A stretch of DNA of 64,000 nt. Source: Symsagittifera roscoffensis. Lineage: Eukaryota; Xenacoelomorpha; Acoela; Convolutidae. The translations under genes and the position numbers were made by a program. This document shows, one piece after another, positions 41,792 to 53,440 of this stretch. The DNA is taken from positions 67,381,415 through 67,445,414 of the forward strand of contig NC_087062.1 in assembly GCF_963678635.1 (NCBI RefSeq). Direction: 5' to 3'. Within the stretch, counting starts at the first letter, position 1; every line of letters starts with the position of its first letter. The notes beneath the pieces are model-generated. The model was not told where the DNA came from and searched no databases. It saw only the letters and a program-made list of their open reading frames with translations.

Positions 41792-43574
41792 TTTAGGTTC
41801 GGCATTCTGGCAAGTCCCGCTGAGGAAGCAAGACAGGGACAAAACAGGGTTCGCTAGCGAGTTGGGGCGGTTTCAATAGAAACGGATGCCGTTTGGTCTT
41901 TGAAATGCCACAGCCACGTTTCAACGGTTGATGGCACATGTGCTGATAGGTGTGACAAAGAAGTACGGCAATCTGATAATGTGCTATGTGGATGACGTGG
42001 TAATAGCAACACCCACACTAGAAGACCACATCGAGCGACTGGACGAGGTGTTTGCATGTATGAAGGGGTCGGGGCTAAAGTGTAAACCGTCAAAGTGCGA
42101 GATACTCAAGGATTCGATAAAATACTTGGGCAGAATGGTGGACAGGCAGGGCATCAGACCGGATCCAGATGCAGTGGAAGCAGTTTTAACTTGGAAAGCG
42201 CCAAAAACGGAACACCAGTTGATGAGCTTACTGGATTTTGCGAAATACTACAGGGAATTCATCAAGGGCTATGCGGACAAGGTATACCCGATGCAACAAT
42301 TAATGAGACACAAAGGCAAAAAGTTCACATGGAACAACGCAGCAGAATAATCATTCCAGAGAATAAAGAAAGAGTTGTGCGAGGCACCGGTGTTAGGGAT
42401 GCCAACGGAGAAAGGGATGTACGTGTTGGATACGGACGCGTCGGTAGTCGCGATTTCTGGAATTCTCCATCAAGAACAAGAATGGAACGGGAAGACAGTC
42501 TTAAGACTAATAGCGTACGGGAGCAAAGTCCTGAGTGATACAGAAATGAAGTACGGGGCGCCGAAAGCAGAGATGTTCGCGGTGGTTACTTTTGTCGAGA
42601 AATACAGAGCATACTTAGGCAGTGAACCGTTTAGGCTGCGGGTCGACAACAGGGCACTCAGCTGGCTGAAGACGTACTCGATGGACCAGAGCTACATTGG
42701 GAGATGGATAGCTCGCTTGGATGGGTACAACATGATAATTGAGCATAGAACAGGGGACAAACATCAGAATGCCGATAGCTTGAGTAAGAAGACGGAGTTC
42801 TACGAGAGGCAGGAACAGAGGGAGGCGGACAGACCCGAGATTAACGATGGCTTCTCCTTCATGGACAAAGAAACGTATGACAGTCTTCCACTCACGAGAT
42901 GGCTAGACAAGTCAGGCAAACCGATAGAAGATCATCCCGAATTACCAGAAGAGCCCCAAAAGAAAACAATCTTGAAGAAGAAACGAGGGATACCGATAAA
43001 GATAATGCTCAAGTCAAAAATCGTGAGAGAGATGCTCAAGGCAAAAGGTTATGATGATCTCAACCAGGTGGAAACGGGAGATACTCAAGTAGATGAAGAC
43101 TTGTGGAGATTACTTGACAAACTGGCAGATGATAAACCCGTGAACGTAGGTAAGAGTAGGGAAGAACCCGAAGTCACGATACTGCGAAGGAGTGAGACAG
43201 TTGGCAATGCAGACTCTCCAAGAGGAAGCGGTACTGATAGCAAAGAAGTCGTGCGGTCATTGGTTGACAAAATATCTGATAACATACTTGAGCGGACTCG
43301 GGTTAGGAAGAAGAAAGTGGTGTTTGAGGAAGAAGCTGAACACCTGGGACTAGGTAAAGAGTCCGGGGAGTGGTCCACGTCCACGGAAGAAGAAGAAACC
43401 GGGGAAGATAAATTGTCCGGGGAGTGTGAAGAATGGGATGAAGATTCGGAAAAGAGCAGCGATGATCAGGATAGTCGATGCATGATACTGGCAGAGGAGA
43501 AGATGAGACACTGGACAGGGAGCTACAAACAGACTCCTCCTCAGGAACGTACAACTCGGATGAACAAGAAGTAG
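41792..43574 (+). pseudogene. reverse transcriptase palm to RNase H and acidic linker (element A, copy 2)
   Basis: After the frameshift the frame continues through the FQ-TAG-KRMPFGL site (TAG at 41877-41879; F-A-T-F-Q with TGA-type change at 41900) to 41928-42350 with CYVDDVVIA (41982-42008). A TAA at 42348-42350 replaces Glu in NAAEESFQR. The same register then runs 42375-43574 through RNase H (LDTDASVVAISGILHQEQEW, VDNRALSWL, DKHQNADSL) and the long acidic linker (LPLTRWLDKSGKP, ECEEWDEDSEKSSDDQ). The linker end is altered by a small deletion near 43512 relative to copy 3. Confidence 0.92.
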
Positions 43575-45140
43575 AAGGAGGTGAAGAACTTGAGAAAATT
43601 GCGGTATTGAGGAAACCATTCAGGGAACTATCATGAGACTCAAATGTCAGAACAAATCTGGTGCCAGAAGATGATATGAAGATCGTGAAGAGAATAAAAT
43701 GCGTGAAGCTGAATGATGACATCCACAACCCTGGGGAAATGAATGGACAGATCATGGCACTAAAGGAACATGTCTAAGCGAGATATAGGCTGTCGGACCT
43801 GATAAGAACCCAAAAGAATGACAAGATGACAATTTACCTCTCCAAATGGATCCGGACGGGGTCCAAGGAGAAACGGGAACTCGAAGAAGACAGCTACAAG
43901 ATCTTGAGCCAGTTCTACAAAGAAAAGAAAGATTTACTCTATCACACAGCTGACGGGGTGGTAGTGTGCGAGAGAAAAGTTGAGGAGAAGATATTACACA
44001 AGCACAACCTCATCGTATTACCACAATTGTATCAGACGGAGGTGTTATTCAGATCGCACGATCAGATGGGGCACCAGGGGATAGACAAAGTGCAACAGAG
44101 AATACTTCACATGTTTGATTGGCCAGGATTGAGGAAAGCTTGCGAGAGATGGGTGAATGCATGCCTGTCATGCCTGCAGGTAAAAGACCCAAGGAAGATG
44201 AAGTTCCCACTTAAGTCCGTTGAGAGCTCGGAGTTTAACGAGGTGGTGCAGATAGACCATCAAAAGATCTGCATGACGGAGTCGGGATATAACCAGATAC
44301 TGGTTATAATAGATCACTTCACAAAGTTGTCAGAAGCAGTTCCATGTCAGACAGCCTCAGCAGAGTAGACTTGTGACCACCTGATAACGCATTGGTTATC
44401 AAGATATGGTTGTCAATGACTTTTCAGTCAGACAACGGCAAAACCTTTGTGGGGGACTTGACAAAAGAATTGATGAAGAGGTCACACATTGCTCAAGCAC
44501 ACTCGACAACCTACCATCCTCAGACCAACGGGCTGGCAGAGAGACAGAATAGAACGTTGGTGAATATGTTGAGGGTATACTGCTCAAGATACATGACTGA
44601 CTGGGATAAATATCTGCCGCAAGTCGTAGGGCCCTACAACAGTACGCAACACTCAACAACGGGCATCAGTCCCTTCATGATGTTGACGGGCAGGGAGAGA
44701 GCAATGCCCCTGACTTTCTTTTACCGAAGGGAAGAGGACGTCGCCTCAAGCTTACGTGAAAGAAGCGATCAGGAGACAGCAGGAACTAAACGAGCTATGC
44801 AGGAGGAACAATGCGCAAGCACAAATGAGACAGCGCAAGAAATATGATGAAAAGATATTACAGGCGAAGCCATATGAAGTGGGCAAAAACGTGTGGGTCT
44901 TCCAGAATGTCATACCGCCCAAAGAAAATACTTAAGAAATGGAGAGGACCATTCATGATAACGGAAGTACATCAACAAGGACGGTTCTACCGCTTGAGTA
45001 CGGGGCGAGCAGCACATTATGAAAATCTGAAGCCTCACGTCCCATCCCTAGAGGACTGGTGTATACCACAGGACATGGAGGGACTTGAGTACCTACTGGT
45101 GGATCCAGAGTGTGAATTGAACGAAAGAGAGAAAAAATGA
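43575..45140 (+). pseudogene. integrase pseudogene (element A, copy 2)
   Basis: Linker end (RYRLSDLIRT, preceded by a TAA at 43773-43775) leads into the HHCC domain: HKHNLIVLPQLY, HDQMGHQGIDK, CERWVNACLSCLQVK; both His and both Cys are present. Catalytic Asp 1 is in VVQIDHQKIC. A TAG at 44366-44368 lies after TASAE, and a one-base deletion near 44409 shifts the frame just before FQSDNGKTFVGD (Asp 2). Glu is in GLAERQNRTLVN (about 44533). A further frameshift near 44735 precedes the KWRGPFMITEVHQQGRF module (44935-45000). Both the TAG and the frameshift recur in copy 3. Confidence 0.92.
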
Positions 45141-46324
45141 TGGCAACGAGAACTTGAGTTTGGATGACAATGAAAAGATAGAAGCGGACTCTGAGGCGGA
45201 ATCCTTTGTGGAAGAAGACTGGAACGATCCGGAGCAGGGTGAGGTGCCGAAGTGGACAGAACCAGACTTATCAATACCAGCGGGGACAAGGAGTGGCAAT
45301 CTCAAACGGACAGGCATGAGGTACAAAAGGTACGGAGACGATTTCCTGATTGATAAGATACAGCCCAATGACCTAAGCAAAGAGCTACTAAGTATGGGCG
45401 AACTGGCAGCCGATGATGAATGGCGAATTATCAATGGTAATGAACACTACCCGCAGGAAGACTACTCGACACCAGAACGGGAGACAGATTTGGAACAGAG
45501 CGAGATAGAGAGGAGGGAGAATACGAACTTGAGGATATTAGAATGGATGCGCGATGTCAAGAACGGAAGCGGCGAAGGACAAAGCATACAACAAATTGAC
45601 GTATCAGCGGGAAAACACATGAAAACGGAGGATCCCCTCTTCGGCTGGACAGCAACAGACAGGCCGCTCGAGATTCCACCAGATAGTTTAGACCCAGCAC
45701 CATCGACGGGGACGACGATAAATATTTTTGTCCGGAAAGTGGGGGTAGGACTTACACACACCGAAAATTTGATGATAAAGAAACTCAGGGAAGTGCGAGA
45801 AACGAGCGGACTGGAACTTGATGGGGAGGAGGCTGAGCCTACCATAGGACGGAATTTCAAAACGAAGTTTGAAATACCAAACGAATACTCGGAAAATATC
45901 CTGATAACGGATAGTGACTTCATTCTGTCAGACAGGATCTGTATCACGGCGGACATGAGTTTCAAATCAAGACTGGAGGCTGACTTCAAGAGAGAGTACC
46001 AGAATGTGGAGTTTCTGTTTAGACAGAGACCAGGGCTGGGAGGAATGGCTGCGCTTCCACCATCAGTAGCACTAGTCCCAGGCAAATACCTGTGCTTCTT
46101 AGTGACAAGGGTCAGTGAGAGGAACACGATCGCTCCTGAACACGTGATGTTGGCACTAAGGAGACTGCGGGACTTCATGATCGAAAGAAGAATAACGGAG
46201 GTCTCAATGCCGGTCTATGACCCGAACAGGGGCAAGCTGAGCCCAAGGGAGCTATCCTACACGTGCTCTTCGCAGAAACGGAGATAATGGTACATCTGCA
46301 CAAGAAATACTACCTGAGTATTGC
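45141..46324 (+). pseudogene. post-integrase acidic region and macro-like domain (element A, copy 2)
   Basis: Open frame 45154-46287. Acidic start (DDNEKIEADSEAESF, EEDWNDPEQGE), a basic patch (RTGMRYKRYGDDFLIDK), an ST/P-rich middle, then the macro-like fold from about 45840: GRNFKTKFEIP, ICITADMSFKSRLEADFK, LGGMAALPPSV, GKYLCFLVTR, EVSMPVYDPNRGKL. Relative to 55238-56596 it lacks three residues (TSA) before ICITAD, and a 7-bp deletion near 46254 shifts the last 20 residues, so the terminal helix-strand is lost. Sequence after the frameshift (HKKYYLSIA) is still recognisable to 46326. Confidence 0.78.
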
Positions 46325-46741
46325 CTAAGTCAGGTACATGGGGGTCTTGAGTTGGGCTTAAAGGGATCTCAAGTTAGGTGTTGGGGTACAGAACAGGTAA
46401 AAGGAACTTAAAAGTGATTGGCATGACAATTAAATTTTAGATGATTGATGGTGCTAAAATATAAAATGAATCTGCATGCTCTTAGAAAAGTTCCAATTGA
46501 ATTATTTTAGTAGAACGAAAAGGATAAGGTTTTAACTATAATGGCAGGGGGGCTTAGGTTAGGAACATAGCATGTCAGTCTAAAGATCAGGCTTTCTTTT
46601 CAGATTGATTTGGTAAAGTCTAATTGACTACCCAACTATACTCAACTGAAAGAAAAAGAAGGTCTTGACCGAACCCACATTCAAAGAACACTTGAAGAAG
46701 TTAATTCTCAAGCACTCAAGTTGGTACGTTAATTCTCAAGT
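46325..46741 (+). other. A-to-B spacer, copy 2, with deletion
   Basis: Homologous to 56596-57009. It ends ctcaagtggtacg and joins cgagcgcaacaaacgg, which in the other copy lies 458 bp further on (57468). The deletion removes the rest of the tandem ctcaagtggtacgg repeat and the whole MADRFW start of module B. The shared acg at the joint is a 3-bp microhomology. No gene. Confidence 0.85.
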
Positions 46742-47705
46742 GGTACGCGAGCGCAACAAACGGAAGAGGCGTATCCGGATCTCAGTAGTCTGAAAAGAGA
46801 ACTTGAGAGGACACAGAGGGGGAGGAACAAGGCGAACCTCGATCGGGATCAAGCGAAGCTCGAGAGAGATCAGGCGAATCTGGAGAGAGATCAGGCGGTC
46901 ATCGAAAAGGACCAAGCGCGGAGGGAACTTGATATGCTGAAGGCCGAGCACCAGTAAGATAAAGGGTGCGAGAGAATGCCGCGAATTGTGAACAGCTGAA
47001 GTCGGAACTTGAGAGAATCCAGCAGCGACAGCGTGAGGTCGACATGCAAAAAGGAGCCAGGCCCAAGGAGCGAATGGCCGCCGGCTCAAGACCAGAGTCA
47101 CGTATGGAGGTGGATGAAGTTCCCAGATCAAAGGGACGGTTTAAACTTGATCGCGCGGCTCAGGAACATATGAACGAGGGGTTGGAGGTATGGATACCGA
47201 CTGAGTCAACGTCCTCCCTGCGTGGCCTCGAGACACAACCGATACGCCCATTGATGGACGTCGCACTGCCGGGGTATACTCCGAGTTCAACCCCGAGCAG
47301 CAGTCAGGTGAGCGGCAGCTCGTCACGTCTGAAAGAATTGAACGAGAGACTACAACTAAGAAATCGTGAGAGTCCAGCAAGAGTGGAGCTACCTCCGACT
47401 TGGAGGGAGCAACCGTTCAGGAGTGTGGTAATCTCAAGCTACAAGAAGAACACGGAGGGCAGAAACCACAGGCACAATCGCATGGATTGGAGCCAAGCAC
47501 AAAGAGTCAGGAGGGATTGCTTCCATGACGCGGCTTGGGTGGAATACCACACGCAGCCACGTGTACCAGAGGGTGCGGCGGTCCACGTAATCATAGGGGA
47601 CAGCCTGCTGCGGGTGCTGACCCGGATTCAATCGCATTGGCAGACTGGGATCTTGAGTTTCGCTGGAGCGGCGATGCCACAGATATTGGCAACACTTGAG
47701 ATGCA
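46742..47705 (+). pseudogene. Module B coiled coil and SGNH-like N-terminal half, copy 2
   Basis: Reads QTEEAYPDLSSLKREL, then a run of LERDQANLERDQAVIEKDQ heptad-like repeats (46770-46950) forming a clear charged coiled coil. A short frameshift near 46955 leads to ORF 46966-47733: ELERIQQRQREVDMQKG, ST-rich linker, SSRLKELNERLQLRNRE, then VHVIIGDSLLRVLTRIQSHW and TGILSFAGAAMPQILATLEM. IIGDSL and the following Gly-rich stretch match blocks I and II of SGNH/GDSL hydrolases. At about 47706 the sequence switches to element A gag. Confidence 0.8.
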
Positions 47706-50700
47706 ACAACATCTCTGGATCTGGGCGATCTGATGGCGAAGCTGAGGGCGATCTGACTTGAGAACAATGTTAGCAACATACTATACATTGTCGAAAGATA
47801 GTGCACCGACTCCAGAAGAGATGAGACAGAAGTCAAGAGAGTACATGCTAATGAAACCCAAGAAATACTCATATTCAGATAACAGGAATATTTACGGGGG
47901 GAACGGTACAAGTCTAGAGATGACATGGACAAACGTAGATCATGCGCGAATTGCGGGTCAGCTGATCATCACGTGGCAGATTGCACAACCTACAAACAGG
48001 GCATGAAGAGTCTGGGGTACGCACCAGATGAGGAGGACATGAGCCAGATGGAAGAACACGAGTACTATAGTGGCTTAATCATCAAAATAGGTGCAAGAAG
48101 CTTCTTCTGCAATCAGGAGGGGCATTTCAGGATGGATTGTCCTTTGTTTTGGGAGGCGGTCAAGAACTAGAGTCACCCCAAACATAAATTGGCACTAGCG
48201 GCGGTGCAGCATCAGCGAAATAGACAAATCGAGTTTGAAACAAAAAACTTAGAATCACCGAGTACGGAGCTGCCAACGAAGACAGTGAAGGCTGTAACAC
48301 AAGTTAACAATGCGATAGAGGCCACGGCCAAGAACGCCCTAGAGATAAATTATGAGAAAGCGGCGTCAGAGGCGATTGACAAGGTGAAACAGGACCTAGC
48401 AACGAAGGAGATAGAGCAACGGTTGAAGCAAGAGATCGACAGACATAGATTGAATGAGACGCTAAGTTGCTCGGTGCCAGTGCCAGAAGCTGTAGCAGGG
48501 TCGACAAAGAGTGAAAATTGCAACACTCTGAAAAAGGTGACAGGAAAGCCATTTGGCATAACGAAAATCGGAGCCAGGATAATGTCGATAATCACTGTAG
48601 GTGGCCATGAGGTGACAAGGAACTTAAGTGAACCCAGCGACCAGACAGTAATGCACATTGACGTATACGCAGGTTATTTGAGTGCGATAAGCCCACAGAC
48701 GACATCTAGAGCCTTGAGGGCGCTACTCACAAGAGGTGGCAGCAAGTCAGTACGTGTGGACAACAGATACACTGAAGCTTATGGTCCACATGAGGTGATG
48801 TTGATTATAGATGGGATAAACATCTACACGAAAACAATGATAACATGTGATGAAGATCTAGTGGGACAGATCCACGTGGGCAGAGAAGAATTAAAGGTGA
48901 GATCGATTGGACACTGTACCATGCTGGAGGAAGATGCAATGCACATCGGGACAGAGGCAGACGTATCAGCACACGTGCTTGACATAAGTGGCAAGAAGAC
49001 TCACTTGCGTGGGTTACTCGATACTGGAGCGGTCTTGAGTGTAATACCAATCGAAACTTGGGAGCGAATGGGCTTCAACAAAGATGACTTGATAGACTCG
49101 AGAATACGCTTGTCAGCTGCTAACAAATGGGCGCTGCGGGTGTTAGGCAGAACACCAATAATAGCTCTAAATCTGGGGGAACGCAATCTGTGGATGAGCT
49201 TTCTTGTGGTAGAAAACCTAGATGAGTCTGACCAGTTCATTTTAGGCAGGGACTTCATCAGGAACTTCGATGTAACAATTGATTTAAACAATGCGATGTT
49301 CAGGATAAGAAACACGGATAGGACGTACGCAATAAAACCGGTAAATTTAATAATAGCTAATGAAAATAAAGCACCGGTATTCTTGAGTAGGAGGGTGAGG
49401 CTAAAGGCGAACGAAGCGGCAATCGTAAGCTTGCGAATGAAAAATTACAATGAACTAAGTGACAACAAGCAAGTATGCATAGTCCCGAATCCTAATAGTC
49501 AAAAAGCTGCTGTTTTAGGAAGATCCTTCTCGATAACCAAGAGCGGTCTCTGCGTCAGTGTCTTGTTGAATACTCTTGAGATACCCATCACGATACAGAA
49601 GGGGAGGAAGATCGGATATGCTTTACCCGTTAAAACTCGATATGAAATGACTGAAAATTCAAAACAAAATGAAGTTGTTGATTGTCCCAATCATAGGGAC
49701 AAAATTTGTATCTTGAGACGATTGAAGAAAAGAAAAGGTTCATCAGGTCTTGTGAAATCACTTAAGTCAGAGACGGACGATGGGCTATCGAGCTGTTCGA
49801 ACTTTCCGGAACGGCCCACGATAGATGAAATGAAAAGTGATAAACCGGTCCTGCCGGAGATCGACCATTTAAGGGGCAAGTTGACGGACCAACAGCTCGA
49901 ATCCATCAAGGACGTACTAAAACGGGACGAGGAAGTTTTTTCGAGGCATAAGGCAGACATCGGGTGTTGTAATTTTGTTGAGCATGAAATAGAACTTGAA
50001 GAGAATGCGGTACAACACAGGGAGGGGGCGAGGCGCATGACCCCCCACAAATCAGGGGCATGTAGGAAAGAAATAGAGACATTACTAGAGTATGACATGA
50101 TAGAACCATCCAAGTCACCGTGGGCGTGTGGAGTAGTGATGGCCAAAAAGAAAGGCGACCAATTGAGGTTTTGCTGTGACTTTCGGTATCTGAACTCCGT
50201 CACGGTGAAGGATGCCTATCCCATACCTAGGATTGACGAGAGCCTCTCGAAGTTAAGTGACGCGAATTTTTTTACACCTCTTGATTTAGGTTCGGCATTC
50301 TGGCAAGTCCCGCTGAGGAAGCAAGACAGGGACAAAACAGGGTTCGCTAGCGAGTTGGGGCGGTTTCAATAGAAACGGATGCCGTTTGGTCTTTGCAATG
50401 CCACAGCCACGTTTCAACGGTTGATGGCACATGCGCTGATAGGTGTGACAAAGAAGTACGGCAATCTGATAATGTGCTATGTGGATGACGTGGTAATAGC
50501 GACACCCATACTAGAAGACCACATCGAGCGACTGGACGAGGTGTTTGCATGTATGAAGAGGTCGGGGCTAAAGTGTAAACCGTCAAAGTGCGAGATACTC
50601 AAGGATTCGATAAAATACTTGGGCAGAATGGTGGACAGGCAGGGCATCAGACCGGATCCAGATGCAGTGGAAGCAGTTTTAACTTGGAAATCGCCAAAAA

Positions 50701-52127
50701 CGGAACACCAGTTGATGAGCTTACTGGATTTTGCGAAATACTACAGGGAATTCATCAAGGGCTATGCGGACAAGGTATACCCGATGCAACAATTAATGAG
50801 ACACAAAGGCAAAAAGTTCACATGGAACAACGCAGCAGAAGAATCATTCCAGAGAATAAAGAAAGAGTTGTGCGAGGCACCGGTGTTAGGGATGCCAACG
50901 GAGAAAGGGATGTACGTGTTGGATACGGATGCGTCGGTAGTCCCGATTTCTGGAATTCTCCATCAAGAACAAGAATGGAACGGGAAGACAGTCTTAAGAC
51001 CAATAGCGTACGGGAGCAAAGTCCTGAGTGATACAGAAATGAAGTACGGGGCGCCTAAAGCAGAGATGTTCGCGGTGGTTACTTTTCTCGAGAAATACAG
51101 AGCATACTTAGGCAGTGAACCGTTTAAGCTGCGGGTCGACAACAGGGCACTCAGCTGGCTGAAGACGTACTCGATGAACCAGAGCTACATTGGGGGATGG
51201 ATAGCTCACTTGGATGGGTACAACATGATAATTGAGCATAGAACAGGGGACAAACATCAGAATGCCGATAGCTTGAGTAAGAAGACGGAGTTCTACGAGA
51301 GGCAGGAACAGAGGGAGGCGGACAGGCCCGAGATTAACGATGGCTTCTCCTTCATGGACAAAGAAACGTATGACAGTCTTCCACTCACGAGATGGCTAGA
51401 CAAGTCAGGCAAACCGATAGAAAATCATCCCGAATTACCAGAAGAGCCCCAAAAGAAAGCAATCTTGAAGAAGAAACGAGGGATACCGATAAAGATAATG
51501 CTCAAGTCAAAAATCGTGAGAGAGATGCTCAAGGCAAAAGGTTATGATCTCAACCAGGTGGAAACGGGAGATACTCATGTAGATGAAGACTTGTGGAGAT
51601 TACTTGAGAAACTGGCAGATGATAAACCCGTGAACGTAGGTAAGAGTAGGGAAGAACCAGAAGTCACGATACTGCGAAGGAGTGAGACAGTTGGCAATGC
51701 AGACTCTCCAAGAGGAAGCGGTACTGATAGCAAAGAAGTCGTGCGGTCATTGGTTGACAAAATCCCTGATAACATACTTGAGCGGACTCGGGTTAGGAAG
51801 AAGAAAGTGGCGTTTGAGGAAGAAGCTGAACACCTGGGACTAGGTAAAGAGTCCGGGGAGTGGTCCACGTCCACGGAAGAAGAAGAAACCGGAGAAGAGA
51901 AATTGTCCGGGGAGTGTGAAGAATGGGATGAAGATTCGGAAAAGAGCAGCGATGATCAGGATAGTCTATGCATGATACTGGCAGAGGAGAAGATGAGACA
52001 CCGCGACAGGCAGCTACAAACAGACCCCTCCTCAGGAACGTACAACTCGGATGAACAAGAAGTAGAAGGAGGTGAAGAACTTGAGAAAATTGCGGTATTG
52101 AGGAAACCATTCAGGGAACTATCATGA
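47706..52127 (+). pseudogene. gag (capsid-less), protease, RT, RNase H and linker (element A, copy 3, best preserved)
   Basis: From 47925 to 52124 a single register carries NC, protease, RT, RNase H and the linker, broken only by TAG at 48168-48170 (after NC) and TAG at 50370-50372 (in FQ-KRMPFGL). Upstream, the pre-NC part is in another frame, with a GGGGGG run at 47896-47901 at the switch. Visible: CANCGSADHHVADC; second knuckle with Ser (SFFCNQEGHFRMDC); DTGAVLSV with Asp at 49020; GRDFIRNFDV; CYVDDVVIA at 50475-50500; LDTDASV; VDNRALSWL; and an acidic linker from about 51310. A TGA at 52125-52127 interrupts the linker where copy 1 has TGC. The capsid is deleted as in copy 2 of gag. Confidence 0.95.
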
Positions 52128-53440
52128 GACTCAAATGTCAGAACAAATCTGGTGCCAGAAGATGATATGAAGATCGTGAAGCGGATAATATGCGTGAAGC
52201 TGAATGATGACATCCACAACCCTGGGGAAATGAATGGACAGATCATGGCACTAAAGGAACATGTCAAAGCGAGATATAGGCTGTCGGACCTGATAAGAAC
52301 CCAAAAGAATGACAAGATAACAAGTTACCTCTCCAAATGGATCCGGACGGTGTCCAAGGAGAAACGGGAACTCGAAAAAGACAGCTACAAGATCTTGAGT
52401 CAGTTCTACAAAGAAAAGAAAGATTTACTCTATCACACAGCTGACGGGGTGGTAGCGTGCGAGAGAAAAGATGAGGAGAAGAAATTACACTAGCAAAACC
52501 TCATCGTATTACCACAATTGTATCAGATGGAGGTGTAATTCAGATCGCACGATCAGATGGGGTACCAGGGGATAGACAAAGTGCAACAGAGAATACTTCA
52601 CATGTTTGATTGGCCAGGATTGAGGAAAGCTTGCGAGAGATGGGTGAATGCATGCCTGGCATGCCTGCAGGTAAAATACCCAAGGAAGATGAAGTTCCCA
52701 CTTAAGTCCGTTGAGAGCTCGGAGTTTAACGAGGTGGTGCAGATAGACCATCAAAAGATCTGCATGACGGAGTCGGGATATAACCAGATACTGGTTATAA
52801 TAGATCACTTCACAAAGTTGTCAGAAGCAGTTCCATGTCAGACAGCCTCAGCAGAGTAGACTTGTGACCACCTGATAACGCATTGGTTATCAAGATATGG
52901 TTGTCAATGACTTTTCAGTCAGACAACGGCAAAACCTTTGTGGGGGACTTGACAAAAGAATTGATGAAGAGGTCACACATTGCTCAAGCACACTCGACAA
53001 CCTACCATCCTCAGACCAACGGGCTGGCAGAGAGACAGAATAGAACGTTGGTGAATATGTTGAGGGTATACTGCTCAAGATACATGACTGACTGGGATAA
53101 ATATCTGCCGCAAGTCGTAGGGCCCTACAACAGTACGCAACACTCAACAACGGGCATCAGTCCCTTCATGATGTTGACGGGCAGGGAGAGAGCAATGCCC
53201 CTGACTTTCTTTTACCGAAGGGAAGAGGACGTCGCCTCAAGCTTACGTGAAAGAAGCGATCAGGAGACAGCAGGAACTAAACGAGCTATGCAGGAGGAAC
53301 AATGCGCAAGCACAAATGAGACAGCGCAAGAAATATGATGAAAAGATATTACAGGCGAAGCCATATGAAGTGGGCAAAAACGTGTGGGTCTTCCAGAATG
53401 TCATACCGCCCAAAGAAACTACTTAAGAAATGGAGAGGAC
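52128..53440 (+). pseudogene. integrase pseudogene (element A, copy 3)
   Basis: The register of the preceding ORF continues (52152-52859) through linker end RARYRLSDLIRT-type sequence and the HHCC domain, with stops at 52491-52493, 52536-52538 and 52857-52859. The second zinc-ligand His is replaced by Tyr (HDQMGYQG; copy 2 has HDQMGHQG). Asp 1 is in VVQIDHQKIC; a one-base deletion near 52900 precedes FQSDNGKTF; Glu is in GLAERQNRTL near 53024. A frameshift near 53216 is followed by QAKPYEVGKNVWVFQN and, in the frame of 53335, KWRGPFMITEVHQQGRF. The integrase is catalytically complete in motifs but not translatable in one frame. Confidence 0.92.
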
